Assembly (NCBI RefSeq): GCF_022496765.1
Contig: NZ_VANV01000021.1
Location: 42,387 to 106,386 of the forward strand
Direction: 5' to 3'
From: Acidaminobacter sp. JC074
Lineage (GTDB): Bacteria; Bacillota; Clostridia; Peptostreptococcales; Acidaminobacteraceae
Length of the DNA stretch: 64,000 nt
Below, in pieces: positions 19,407 to 27,075 of this stretch. The notes below the pieces were generated by a model. That model did no database searches. It was not told where the DNA came from and saw nothing but the letters and a program-made list of their open reading frames with translations. Position 1 is the stretch's first letter, and each line of letters begins with the position of its first letter. The translations under genes and the position numbers were made by a program.

Positions 19407-20303
19407 CTATGCCCCTTTGTGTCCCGTCTGAGCTATGGAACCAATAAACTGTTTTTGAAATACCATAAATAATAGAATCAATGGTAATGTTGAAATAATA
19501 GCCGCTGCCATACTGACAGCTGGTGTATTTGTATACCTGCCGCCCATCATAACAGTCATACCTTGAGATAAAAGGTACCTTGATGAGTCATTAATCAGAA
19601 GCTTCGGCCATAAATATGAGTTCCATGTCCCCATAAATATTAATGTTCCAGCTGCTAATAATGGTGCCTTCGAGAGTGGTAAAAGCATTTTAAAGAAAAC
19701 ACCCACTCTGCTCATGCCATCTAGTATAGCTGCTTCCTCCACTTCCTTTGGAAACGACAGGAAGAATTGCCTCATCATAAATGTAAAATATGCAGAAAAT
19801 ATTGCAGGAACAATGAGTCCTAAATACGAATCCCCCCATTTAAGGAAGTTTGCAATAATGATGTATTTGGGAATCAAAGTAATCTGACCAGGTATCATCA
19901 TGACACCTAATATAATCACCAGTAATATATTTGCCCCTTTAAACTTAATTCTAGCAAGTGCATAGCCACCCATAGCAGAAACAAGAAGAGTTAAAAATGT
20001 CGTTACAATGGAAACAAAAGCTGTATTGCCCATCCACTGCCATAATTTAATGGACTCATCCGCTGTTATTCCAAAGAGAATCCTTTCATATGCATAGGTT
20101 GATAATTCACTGAAGCTAAATTTTGCAGTATATATATCAAAACCAGATCTCAAAGATGCAACGATCGAGAAAAAATATGGGTACAATGTATATACTGTTA
20201 ATGCAAGAGCCAGAAGTGTGAAAATGATGGTATTGATTTTATATATCATGGCTGATCTTTTAAATGGATCAGACCAAATTGAGTCATTGCTTTTCTGTTT
20301 CAT
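19407..20303 (-). CDS. ABC sugar permease, MalG type
   Basis: A 298-residue inner-membrane subunit with six predicted helices and the EAA loop EVEEAAILDGMSRVGVFFKM that contacts the ATPase. The C-terminus (FQKQFIGSIAQTGHKG) is typical of the MalG/CUT1 group. I start at the ATG at 20303 with AAGGAG upstream; a GTG two codons earlier overlaps that site. It pairs with the MalF-type protein encoded 9 bases upstream. Confidence 0.94.
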   Translation of the reverse strand: MKQKSNDSIWSDPFKRSAMIYKINTIIFTLLALALTVYTLYPYFFSIVASLRSGFDIYTAKFSFSELSTYAYERILFGITADESIKLWQWMGNTAFVSIVTTFLTLLVSAMGGYALARIKFKGANILLVIILGVMMIPGQITLIPKYIIIANFLKWGDSYLGLIVPAIFSAYFTFMMRQFFLSFPKEVEEAAILDGMSRVGVFFKMLLPLSKAPLLAAGTLIFMGTWNSYLWPKLLINDSSRYLLSQGMTVMMGGRYTNTPAVSMAAAIISTLPLILLFMVFQKQFIGSIAQTGHKGA

Positions 20304-20312
20304 AAACACTCC

Positions 20313-21245
20313 TTAATACGTTTGATCTTTAAATATCTTTCTTTGAACCAATGTGAATACCATTATTACAATGAGCAACAAGAAAGATATGGCTGATGCT
20401 CTTCCCATTTTGTTTTGTTGCCATCCAACATAGTAAATATAATACACGACAGTCCATAAAGAACCTTCGGGACCACCAGTAATAGGTGCATCACCGTAAT
20501 CTGCCAACATCTGTACTGCATCATAAACTTGTAATGAGCCAATAAAACCAGTTGCCATTAAAAAGAATGTCTTATTGTTAAGTAGTGGGAATGTAATATG
20601 TATAAACTGCTTAAATCTAGGTGCACTATCCAAAGAAGCCGCTTCATAAACACTGTCTGGAATCTCTTGTAAACCAGCTAGATAAATAAGCATCGAATAA
20701 CCACTTCCTGCCCACACTGCCATAATGATGGCAAGTGGCATTGTAAATGCTGGTTCTTGCCTCCAATGGATTGGTGGTATTCCAAAGGTTTGAAGAAAAT
20801 TACTGATTATCGTATCAGGTCTAAACAAGCCATCAAAAATGATAACAAGTACTGCAACTGAAGTAACAGTTGGAATATAATAGGCAATTCTAAAGAAGCC
20901 TTTGCCCTTTGCATTGTGTGCAATAAGAGCTAATATCAAGCCTATGGAAGTGGTAAGAATTACAGAACCAAATGCATAGTAAATGGTTTGACCTAATGCT
21001 TGTCTAAAGATTGGATTTTCAATAGCCATTATGTAGTTATCAAATCCTACAAAATCAATATCCCCATTAAAAGGCTGTGTGATATTGTCTCGTAAAACAT
21101 CATAGTTCGTAAATGATAATACAAAAGCTATTATGATGGGTAATATAATCCATACAATTAACATAATAATTGCAGGACTCATAAATAGATAACCCATTAT
21201 GTTTTCGTTTTTCTCTATTCTGTTGAGTTTTCTACCTTTTAACAT
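20313..21245 (-). CDS. ABC sugar permease, MalF type
   Basis: A 310-residue inner-membrane subunit of a CUT1 sugar importer with six predicted helices and the EAA motif YEAASLDSAPRFKQFIHI. GAGGAG lies 5 bases before the ATG at 21245; an upstream in-frame ATG at 21278 has no comparable site and lies close to a strong hairpin. The hairpin at 21295-21313 separates it from the binding-protein gene and probably lowers permease expression relative to the binding protein. Confidence 0.94.
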   Translation of the reverse strand: MLKGRKLNRIEKNENIMGYLFMSPAIIMLIVWIILPIIIAFVLSFTNYDVLRDNITQPFNGDIDFVGFDNYIMAIENPIFRQALGQTIYYAFGSVILTTSIGLILALIAHNAKGKGFFRIAYYIPTVTSVAVLVIIFDGLFRPDTIISNFLQTFGIPPIHWRQEPAFTMPLAIIMAVWAGSGYSMLIYLAGLQEIPDSVYEAASLDSAPRFKQFIHITFPLLNNKTFFLMATGFIGSLQVYDAVQMLADYGDAPITGGPEGSLWTVVYYIYYVGWQQNKMGRASAISFLLLIVIMVFTLVQRKIFKDQTY

Positions 21246-21294
21246 AGTTTCTCCTCTAAATAAGAAGTCAGCACTCATGCTTCATCCCAATAAG

Positions 21295-21313
21295 AGCCCC
21301 CAAAACGGGGGCT
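21295..21313 (-). terminator. Intercistronic GC-rich hairpin between binding protein and permeases
   Basis: A 7-bp AGCCCCC/GGGGGCT stem with a 5-base loop, starting five bases from the binding-protein gene's stop. It lacks a long T run on the minus strand, so it is more likely a partial terminator or mRNA-stabilising end, as in maltose-type operons where binding protein is made in excess. Confidence 0.6.
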
Positions 21314-21317
21314 TATA

Positions 21318-22739
21318 TTATTTAACTTTTGCTTCTGGATTATCAATTTCTAATCCATTTTCTTTTAACTGTAAGTTAATTGATTCTTGTGATTTTTCTA
21401 AGCTTTCTATAACTAGTTTTCTAACTGCATCATAATCCATTTGACCTTCTTCAATGGCAACATCATAAGATAGAGTAATGGCCTCTTGAACAAAACTGTA
21501 TAGATCGATACCTTGAATTTGATAGTCTGGTGATGTGATGACACCATTGTTAGCTTCCCAAACAAAAGCTTCTCTTTGTTCTGGCTTTTCAAACCAAGTA
21601 TTGCTATATGCATCAGCCCATTCTTTTCTACCTGGGATACCTAAACCACCAGCTTCAGGACCACGTGCTTTTAACCATGCATCAGAAGTTGTCATATACT
21701 CAATAAAAGCTGCAGCAGCTTCTGCTTTCGCACCATCAATGTTTTTATTCATAACAACACCTTGATTATACATTTCTGCATGTACTTTGCCATCAGAACC
21801 AAGCGGTACAGTTAATGAACCAAAATCAGTTGTGATGTCTTTTGCAACTTGACCAATACCATGTTGCGTTCTGTAATAGCCTGTTGTTGTCCAGTCACCC
21901 GTTGGATAAATAGCCACATTGCCCGCTGAACCAAAGGCATTGGTTACACCACCTGGCATAACGTCTGATGCATTAGTTATCCAACCCTTATCTGCATATT
22001 CAGCTATTTTCATAATTGCATCAACATATGCTTCCTGAGCAATATTGTTTGTTGTATCTAGTGATTCACCACCATATGAATTAAATAACCACCACCAGTA
22101 TAGAAGTGATCTGGTACCAACTACATAATTTTGATAGTTTTCACCATCTTCTTCATATTTTACTTGTTCATCTTTAAAAGTATTGTAAAGTGCATCCATT
22201 GTATTTTCAAAATCTTCTAAGGTCATTCTTGTCTGACCAGATACATCTAAGCCAGCCTTTTCAAACATTTCTTTATTGTATAAAAAGGCAACAACAGAAA
22301 AAGAGTTTGGAAGTGCATAAAGTTTATCGTCTGCCTTCCATACACCCACTGCACTTGGCACAAACTCATCTACTAAAGTTTGATCAATGTAAGGTGAAAT
22401 TGGTTGAATAACAACATCTCTCCATGCAGAGAATTCATTTAAATCCATATGGAATACATCTGGACCATTACCTGCAGCAACTTGAGTCTTTAATATATCT
22501 TGCCATCCAGCATCACCAACTAAATTACCGTCAATTGTTACTTTAATTCCTGACTCTGCTTCATATTGCTTAGTAAATTCTGCAAAGACCTCTTCTTGAT
22601 TAGGAATTAAATCCCAATATTGATATGACAAGGTCAATTCCTTTGGTGTTTCCCCTCCTGCGTTTGTATCGCTAGATGAACATCCAATTGATGTAAATGC
22701 TAGTAATACACTCAACATGATTACTAAAAATTTCTTCAT
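21318..22739 (-). CDS. Extracellular sugar-binding lipoprotein of ABC importer
   Basis: A 473-residue family 1 solute-binding protein. The start MKKFLVIMLSVLLAFTSIGC is a lipoprotein signal with Cys20 as the lipid-anchored residue; the lipobox SIGC is a slight variant. The mature protein carries the SBP_bac_1 pattern (DVFHMDLNEF, YALPNSFSVVAFLYNKEMFEKAG). I start at the ATG at 22739 behind GGGAGGG; a TTG eight codons upstream is not supported. It is the first gene of the uptake operon and binds the oligosaccharide outside the membrane. A cre-like site lies upstream, suggesting repression by preferred sugars. Confidence 0.95.
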   Translation of the reverse strand: MKKFLVIMLSVLLAFTSIGCSSSDTNAGGETPKELTLSYQYWDLIPNQEEVFAEFTKQYEAESGIKVTIDGNLVGDAGWQDILKTQVAAGNGPDVFHMDLNEFSAWRDVVIQPISPYIDQTLVDEFVPSAVGVWKADDKLYALPNSFSVVAFLYNKEMFEKAGLDVSGQTRMTLEDFENTMDALYNTFKDEQVKYEEDGENYQNYVVGTRSLLYWWWLFNSYGGESLDTTNNIAQEAYVDAIMKIAEYADKGWITNASDVMPGGVTNAFGSAGNVAIYPTGDWTTTGYYRTQHGIGQVAKDITTDFGSLTVPLGSDGKVHAEMYNQGVVMNKNIDGAKAEAAAAFIEYMTTSDAWLKARGPEAGGLGIPGRKEWADAYSNTWFEKPEQREAFVWEANNGVITSPDYQIQGIDLYSFVQEAITLSYDVAIEEGQMDYDAVRKLVIESLEKSQESINLQLKENGLEIDNPEAKVK

Positions 22740-22796
22740 TATAGTCCCTCCCTTAATATTCAACCACCTGATGTGGTGTGATTAAAAAGTAACATC

Positions 22797-22811
22797 CAGC
22801 AAACGTTTTCT
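22797..22811. promoter_or_regulatory. cre-like/LacI-type operator upstream of the ABC operon
   Basis: The core GCAAACGTTTTC is near-palindromic and matches 13 of 15 cre positions in either orientation. It lies about 60 bases before the binding-protein start, just after a TTTCAA-N17-TATAGA promoter-like pair on the minus strand. CcpA or a LacI-type repressor is the likely reader. Confidence 0.5.
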
Positions 22812-22866
22812 CTATAATTCAAGAGGACTTGGTTTGAAATATACTATCTCTAGTTTGAAATCTCCG

Positions 22867-22895
22867 TTACAATTTGCAGACTATTTTTATACAAT
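22867..22895 (+). promoter_or_regulatory. Sigma-A promoter of the RDD gene
   Basis: TTACAA and TACAAT separated by 17 bases, ending 34 bases before the RDD start codon. Confidence 0.6.
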
Positions 22896-22929
22896 ATAAG
22901 TGTAAACTTATGCACAGAAAGGACTTATA

Positions 22930-23427
22930 ATGCAAAAAAATAAAAAAGCACCCTTAGGTGCACGTCTGATCTCCTATCTTATAGATTCAGTAATAATCTA
23001 TGTGATTTCAACACCTGTTCTAGATCCCTTAACTCCTGTTAAAAACATTGCTGTAATCTCTTTGATTGCTGGTATATATAATTTATTACTAAAATCTAAA
23101 ACAATTGGAAAACGTCTTATGCGTATCAAAGTGATTTATAAGACGAATACTTATGATCAAATTATACATAGAGAAATCATCTGGAAAACATTTATTGAGA
23201 AGATAAATATATGGCTACTCTTTCTTATGTATCAAGTGGGGATATTAGATGGATTTATCACTTGGTGTCAGCAGAGTTTTATACATCAAATAATCTATTA
23301 CCTTGTAGCACTCCCTTGGATCATGTTTCTATCATTCGCCTATATGGTGCAAGATGAAAACAATGACAGTTTACATGATAAATACAACAAGACCAGAGTA
23401 TTTACTCTTATAAAATCTCTCATTTAA
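22930..23427 (+). CDS. RDD-family membrane protein
   Basis: A 165-residue membrane protein of the RDD family, named for conserved Arg and Asp residues: the N-terminal GARLISYLIDSVII holds R and D, and IGKRLMRIKV follows. Three to four hydrophobic helices are visible. Function of the family is poorly known; some members are Na+/H+ antiporters or help membrane stress tolerance. It has its own promoter and ends at a terminator shared with the convergent DJ-1 gene. It is not obviously part of the glycan locus. Confidence 0.85.
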   Translation: MQKNKKAPLGARLISYLIDSVIIYVISTPVLDPLTPVKNIAVISLIAGIYNLLLKSKTIGKRLMRIKVIYKTNTYDQIIHREIIWKTFIEKINIWLLFLMYQVGILDGFITWCQQSFIHQIIYYLVALPWIMFLSFAYMVQDENNDSLHDKYNKTRVFTLIKSLI

Positions 23428-23456
23428 AAAACACTTCTAAAGAAGTGTTTTATTTG
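23427..23456. terminator. Bidirectional terminator between RDD and DJ-1 genes
   Basis: A 10-bp AAAACACTTC/GAAGTGTTTT stem with a TAAA loop, flanked by A and T runs on both sides, covering the ends of two convergent genes. Confidence 0.85.
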
Positions 23457-24708
23457 TTTTATATGCTCTTTTGACTTTGCCGCCATACAAAGGTAAAAGT
23501 GGTGTTGAGAGACATAAACTCATCATATGCCTAATCTTACCGGCCTTTTTAGGTGTCCCCATATCAAATATAGGATTTGGATGATATTCTAACACTTCAG
23601 ATTCTAAATATGCCGCTAACGGTTCACCGTAAATTTGCGCAACAACCTGGAGCGCTATTTCATATGAACCTATTGCAGGTCCTGCAGTAAAGTACTTGCC
23701 ATCTACCGTTGTTTCTGTGTTATGTCTTTTTGCGCCAACCTTCTTTAACATAGACAACATATGAAGATTCGTTACTGACATCCTATTTTCTAAAAGACCA
23801 GCAGCACCTAAAACGAATACACCTGCACAAACGCCTACCACCGCCTTAGCTCCTTTTGACTGACTTCTATAAAAATTTATCAAGTCATCATCTACTGTAG
23901 CACCAGGTGCAATGGCACCCGTTATTAATACATCAAACTGAGGACTTTCCTTAAATGTCATGGTTACCTCAGTATCTGGACCTAAAATTGAAGTCATTTG
24001 ACCATATTCTTTCCACACATAGTAAATTTCTGCATTTGGTATGTTCTTAAAAACATCAACAGCCCCTGCTACATCTGGCATGTAAAGTTTGTCTGGACAA
24101 GTCACGCCTACTCTTAATGGTTTATAGTCTATATCCGGTAATTCTCTTTGATCAATATGATCAAATGCCTTAGTAGGATTATACTCTAAATTAAGCTCTA
24201 ATAATTTAGTTAAGCCCTTACCTCTTTCCAAGTAGACAAGATAATATGCCGCTTCAATCACGCCCGTTGAAGGACCTGCTGTAATAAACTTATGATCTTT
24301 CATAAAAGTCTTTCTATTTACAGGTCTAGCACCAAATGCTTCAAGCCGCTGTAGAGTTTTCTTATCAGCTGTCACATAGCGATTTTTAAGAATACCTGTT
24401 TTAGCCAGAGCTAATACACCTGATGAAAATGCAAGAACATGTTTGCAAGATTTAGCTTGCAATCTTATAAAATCCAAGATCTCTTCGGTTAGAGTTTCTT
24501 CTTTTAAGCCTGGTATGATTAGAACATCTAACTTAGGACACGACTTTAATGTTGTATTGGTTCTAAGAGAATACTGAGAGTCTCCAAGAAGCATCTTCTC
24601 TTCCTTGCCTATATAGTAAAATTTCGATTTTGAAAAAGCCAGTACTGCTTGACTACCAATAACATCACCATTAGAAAAACCCTCTAATAATAAATAACCT
24701 ATTTTCAT
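23437..24708 (-). CDS. Tandem DJ-1/PfpI-like protein
   Basis: A 423-residue protein with two DJ-1/PfpI (class I glutamine-amidotransferase-like) domains, about 1-190 and 198-400, plus a short basic tail. The second has the nucleophile-elbow cysteine Cys294 in VVGVCAGVFVLG, as in isonitrile hydratases and AraC-type GATase regulators. The first aligns but has Ser95 (VLAFSSGVLAL), so only one site can work as a cysteine hydrolase. No DNA-binding domain is attached. It is expressed from a TTGACA-N17-TAGTAT promoter shared with a divergent TetR gene, so it is probably the TetR target. The reaction is unknown. Confidence 0.85.
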   Translation of the reverse strand: MKIGYLLLEGFSNGDVIGSQAVLAFSKSKFYYIGKEEKMLLGDSQYSLRTNTTLKSCPKLDVLIIPGLKEETLTEEILDFIRLQAKSCKHVLAFSSGVLALAKTGILKNRYVTADKKTLQRLEAFGARPVNRKTFMKDHKFITAGPSTGVIEAAYYLVYLERGKGLTKLLELNLEYNPTKAFDHIDQRELPDIDYKPLRVGVTCPDKLYMPDVAGAVDVFKNIPNAEIYYVWKEYGQMTSILGPDTEVTMTFKESPQFDVLITGAIAPGATVDDDLINFYRSQSKGAKAVVGVCAGVFVLGAAGLLENRMSVTNLHMLSMLKKVGAKRHNTETTVDGKYFTAGPAIGSYEIALQVVAQIYGEPLAAYLESEVLEYHPNPIFDMGTPKKAGKIRHMMSLCLSTPLLPLYGGKVKRAYKTNKTLL

Positions 24709-24749
24709 TTATGCCTCCTATGCATGTTTTCTTGATCTATTTGCTATAC

Positions 24750-24778
24750 ATACTACACTCATATTTATACTTTGTCAA
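24750..24778 (-). promoter_or_regulatory. Sigma-A promoter of the tandem DJ-1 gene
   Basis: TTGACA and TAGTAT with 17-base spacing on the minus strand, 40-70 bases upstream of the start codon and next to the TGTACA operator cluster. Confidence 0.75.
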
Positions 24779-24785
24779 CAAAATT

Positions 24786-24848
24786 TGTACACTGTACAGT
24801 TTTTTAATATTTGATTCAACTTTGCATAGGTGTTATACTGTTTGTACA
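24786..24848. promoter_or_regulatory. TGTACA operator cluster in the DJ-1/TetR divergent region
   Basis: TGTACA-C-TGTACA at 24786-24798 lies just upstream of the DJ-1 promoter -35 box. A third TGTACA at 24843-24848 lies on the expected start point of the TetR transcript. Placement fits a repressor acting on both promoters, with the TetR protein as obvious candidate. Confidence 0.5.
24811..24839 (+). promoter_or_regulatory. Sigma-A promoter of the TetR gene
   Basis: TTGATT-N17-TATACT, with the start point expected near 24846. Because the -35 box includes the earliest possible TTG start, the protein must start downstream. Confidence 0.65.
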
Positions 24849-24870
24849 ATATATTAAGAAAGGCTATAAA

Positions 24871-25437
24871 ATGCACACAAGTAAGAAAACGAGACAAAAA
24901 ATAATCGATACGGCCATCGATTTATTTGCTGAAAAGGGTTATGAAAATGTCAGTATTAAAGAAATCTGTTCTAAAATGAGCTTTGGTCGATCAACTTTCT
25001 ATTACCACTTTAAAACCAAAGAGCAAATTTTAACAGAATACTATATTTCAGATTCAGTTTATGATACTAAAAGCATGTCATGGATCTTAACAGCACCAAA
25101 CAACTATGAAAGAGCAGTTCGTATCCAACTGGTCTACAATAGGCATTTATTAAGTATAGGCAGTGACGAGGCTATCAGGCACTTTATAGCTGCAACCTTG
25201 GTCGCACCTAATGAAGATACAATTGAGTTTACAAGAAAAGTCAAACAGCTCTTAATACCACTTATTCAGCAGTGCCAAGAATCGGGAGAGATTACTAATC
25301 AATCAAACCCTGAACTTTTATGTGATGTAGCCATAAGAATTCAGAATGGTATCATCATCGAATACTTTTTATACAACGAAAAAAAGCCTCTAGAAGAGAC
25401 TTTATTAGAATCATTAAATGTACTTTATAATCCATAA
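24871..25437 (+). CDS. TetR/AcrR-family repressor
   Basis: A 188-residue repressor with a canonical N-terminal TetR helix-turn-helix (IIDTAIDLFAEKGYENVSIK ... GRSTFYYHFKTKEQIL) and a helical ligand-binding region without recognisable ligand. The ATG at 24871 follows GAAAGG; upstream in-frame codons lie in the promoter. It is divergent from the tandem DJ-1 gene, with TGTACA repeats between them, so it probably represses that gene and itself. Confidence 0.92.
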   Translation: MHTSKKTRQKIIDTAIDLFAEKGYENVSIKEICSKMSFGRSTFYYHFKTKEQILTEYYISDSVYDTKSMSWILTAPNNYERAVRIQLVYNRHLLSIGSDEAIRHFIAATLVAPNEDTIEFTRKVKQLLIPLIQQCQESGEITNQSNPELLCDVAIRIQNGIIIEYFLYNEKKPLEETLLESLNVLYNP

Positions 25438-25455
25438 CATCAGTTGTGGATTTTT
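25429..25455 (+). terminator. Rho-independent terminator after TetR gene
   Basis: AATCCATAAC/GTTGTGGATT stem (one T-G pair), ATCA loop, then a T5 run. It overlaps the last codons of TetR and touches the convergent ferritin-like gene. Confidence 0.75.
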
Positions 25456-25900
25456 ACATGCTTTCATAGACTTCTTTGAATGACTTATAGTGTTCAAGTT
25501 CCCACTCAATAAGGATATCTAGTAGCTGTATCAAATCCTTATCTTGAGAAGAAGCCTTGATGTCTTTGTAGTATTCATATGAAGCTTCCTCCATTGCCAT
25601 GGCCTTTTTAAAAACATCTTTAATACCCAAATCAGAGATCTTTTTTATGTCAGTCCAATCATAAATCTTAGGTCTACTCACCTCAAGATATGAAAAAACT
25701 CTTTCATCTCCAAATGATTTTTTAGAGTCGAATAATTCTCTTAACCACTTTGAATGAAGTTTTTCTTCCTCAGAAAGTTTTATAAAGTTGTCACATACAG
25801 TCTTTTCATGCCACTGCTGTGATTGTTTAAAATAATAATCAGCGCCATCATCTTCATTCATCATGGCTTTCTTTAGTAGTTCTAGTTCTTTATCATTCAT
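25454..25900 (-). CDS. Rubrerythrin/ferritin-like di-iron protein
   Basis: A 148-residue all-helical protein of the ferritin-like/rubrerythrin-erythrin type. Iron ligands are suggested by Glu residues in the first helix (MNEDDGADYY), the E-E-E-K-L-H motif in the second, and EEASYEYY and EWELEHYKSF in the last two. There is no rubredoxin domain. Such proteins handle peroxide or iron in anaerobes. It follows a YcxB-like gene by 2 bases. Confidence 0.78.
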   Translation of the reverse strand: MNDKELELLKKAMMNEDDGADYYFKQSQQWHEKTVCDNFIKLSEEEKLHSKWLRELFDSKKSFGDERVFSYLEVSRPKIYDWTDIKKISDLGIKDVFKKAMAMEEASYEYYKDIKASSQDKDLIQLLDILIEWELEHYKSFKEVYESM

Positions 25901-25902
25901 AA

Positions 25903-26418
25903 TTATCCCCTATTCTTTAGTTCCTCAATAAATGCTTCAACTTGACTGTCATTTTCAAATGCTGATAATGGTATGATGTAAGCTGAAACTGCACTGTTAA
26001 ATGCAAAGATATGTTCATCTGTTTTTTCTATTCTTGAAAGCACTGAGTAAGATGCTGAGTTCTTTCCAAACTGATCTGTAACGATGATACCCTCATCACC
26101 TAACTCCATGACCTTGTCACCTAAAAGACCTCTATTTTCATCTTCCGAAAGAAGCTTGACGATGTGCTTTATGAGTCTCTTCTTTAATCTGCTTGGATAA
26201 ACAAAGAACCATATGACACTGGCTATTAAAAAAACTATTGACCAATACATAAGAGATATATTGGTAAGTCTATAAGCTATGTATGTAAAAATAGTGAAGA
26301 TAAGAGGTCCCATCAGCCTTTGAAACATGATGTTTCTCTTCATTGTTTTTGATGTATTCATATGATAAATATTAAAGTCTATATAATCTTTAGCTGTTAA
26401 TGTATAATTTATTTTCAT
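25903..26418 (-). CDS. YcxB-like membrane protein
   Basis: A 171-residue protein with two adjacent hydrophobic helices (about 35-75) followed by a soluble domain. The layout, N-terminal beta strand (INYTLTAKDYIDFNIYH) and soluble YSVLSRIEKTDEHIFAF pattern match the YcxB-like family of unknown function. AGGAGAGG precedes the ATG. It forms a pair with the ferritin-like gene and follows the broken glyoxalase gene by 9 bases. Confidence 0.75.
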   Translation of the reverse strand: MKINYTLTAKDYIDFNIYHMNTSKTMKRNIMFQRLMGPLIFTIFTYIAYRLTNISLMYWSIVFLIASVIWFFVYPSRLKKRLIKHIVKLLSEDENRGLLGDKVMELGDEGIIVTDQFGKNSASYSVLSRIEKTDEHIFAFNSAVSAYIIPLSAFENDSQVEAFIEELKNRG

Positions 26419-26427
26419 AATCCTCTC

Positions 26428-26756
26428 CTATAACTTCTCTAAAAAGTGTACACCATGCCCGTCTGGATCTCTAAATGTAAAGACTTTTACGCCCCAAGGC
26501 TTGCTTTCTATCTCAGTTGTAATTTCTATACCCAGTTCATTAATTCTCTTAAACTCACCCTCGAGATCGTCTACATAAAACATAAGGATGATGTTCTGAC
26601 TGACTTCTTTACTCCATGATTCCATATGGCCAAGTTCTTTCCTTCAAAGGCTACATGGTAATCATCACCCATAGCATCGGTTTCAAGTACGCTTGAGTAA
26701 AAATCTGCTAGTCTTCTTACATCTCTTGTAATCAAACATACGCCACACATTTCCAT
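26428..26756 (-). pseudogene. Glyoxalase/VOC-family gene with frameshift
   Basis: The N-terminal half (MEMCGVCLITRDVRRLADFY ... VAFEGKNLAIW) and C-terminal half (MESWSKEVSQ, then FRDPDGHGVHFLEKL) together make one vicinal-oxygen-chelate domain of about 110 residues, but they lie in different frames. The switch is near 26620-26640 and looks like loss of a single base, or a sequencing error. The start at 26756 has GGAGG eight bases upstream. If intact it would be a small metal-binding glyoxalase-like or resistance protein. Confidence 0.8.
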
Positions 26757-26790
26757 ATCTCTTTCCTCCATCACCTCTACTATTATACAC

Positions 26791-26943
26791 CAAAAAAATA
26801 AAAAATCACCTGATTCGCACCAAGTGATTTCTCGCATAAAATATTAATAGGGGGGATTGAAGTTTAAAATCATCTATTTACTATGATATCTCTCTTCTTG
26901 AATACATAATAACACCCTCATGTGTACTTCATATGTACATTTC
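26791..26943. repeat. ~150 bp intergenic repeat, copy 2 of 3
   Basis: It occupies half of the 319-base gap between the glyoxalase-like gene and the GGDEF gene. It is nearly identical to copy 3 (28621-28767) and lies in the same orientation, so the two copies flank the GGDEF gene as direct repeats. On the minus strand its terminator-like end is 35 bases before the glyoxalase start codon. The rest of the gap holds the GGDEF promoter. Confidence 0.92.
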
Positions 26944-27027
26944 AAAGAAAATCAACTTTTTTTGACCTAAATCATTAAGAACTTTTAACACACTTTTTTT
27001 ATTCTATTAAGCTTCCAATTTACAACA

Positions 27028-27057
27028 TTGTTATTAGTTAAAGTCATGGGGTATAAT
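27028..27057 (+). promoter_or_regulatory. Sigma-A promoter of the TPR-GGDEF gene
   Basis: TTGTTA-N18-TATAAT, ending 18 bases before the ATG and 3 bases before the AAGGAG site region. Confidence 0.7.
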
Positions 27058-27075
27058 TATTTTAAGGAGCTTATT

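Noticed and set aside
24811..24870. Upstream TTG start for the TetR gene
   Set aside because: This segment contains the -35 and -10 boxes of the gene's own promoter; the ATG at 24871 has the ribosome site.
26757..27075. Cyclic di-GMP riboswitch before the GGDEF gene
   Set aside because: No riboswitch core sequence or fold was found; the gap holds repeat copy 2 and a plain TTGTTA-N18-TATAAT promoter.
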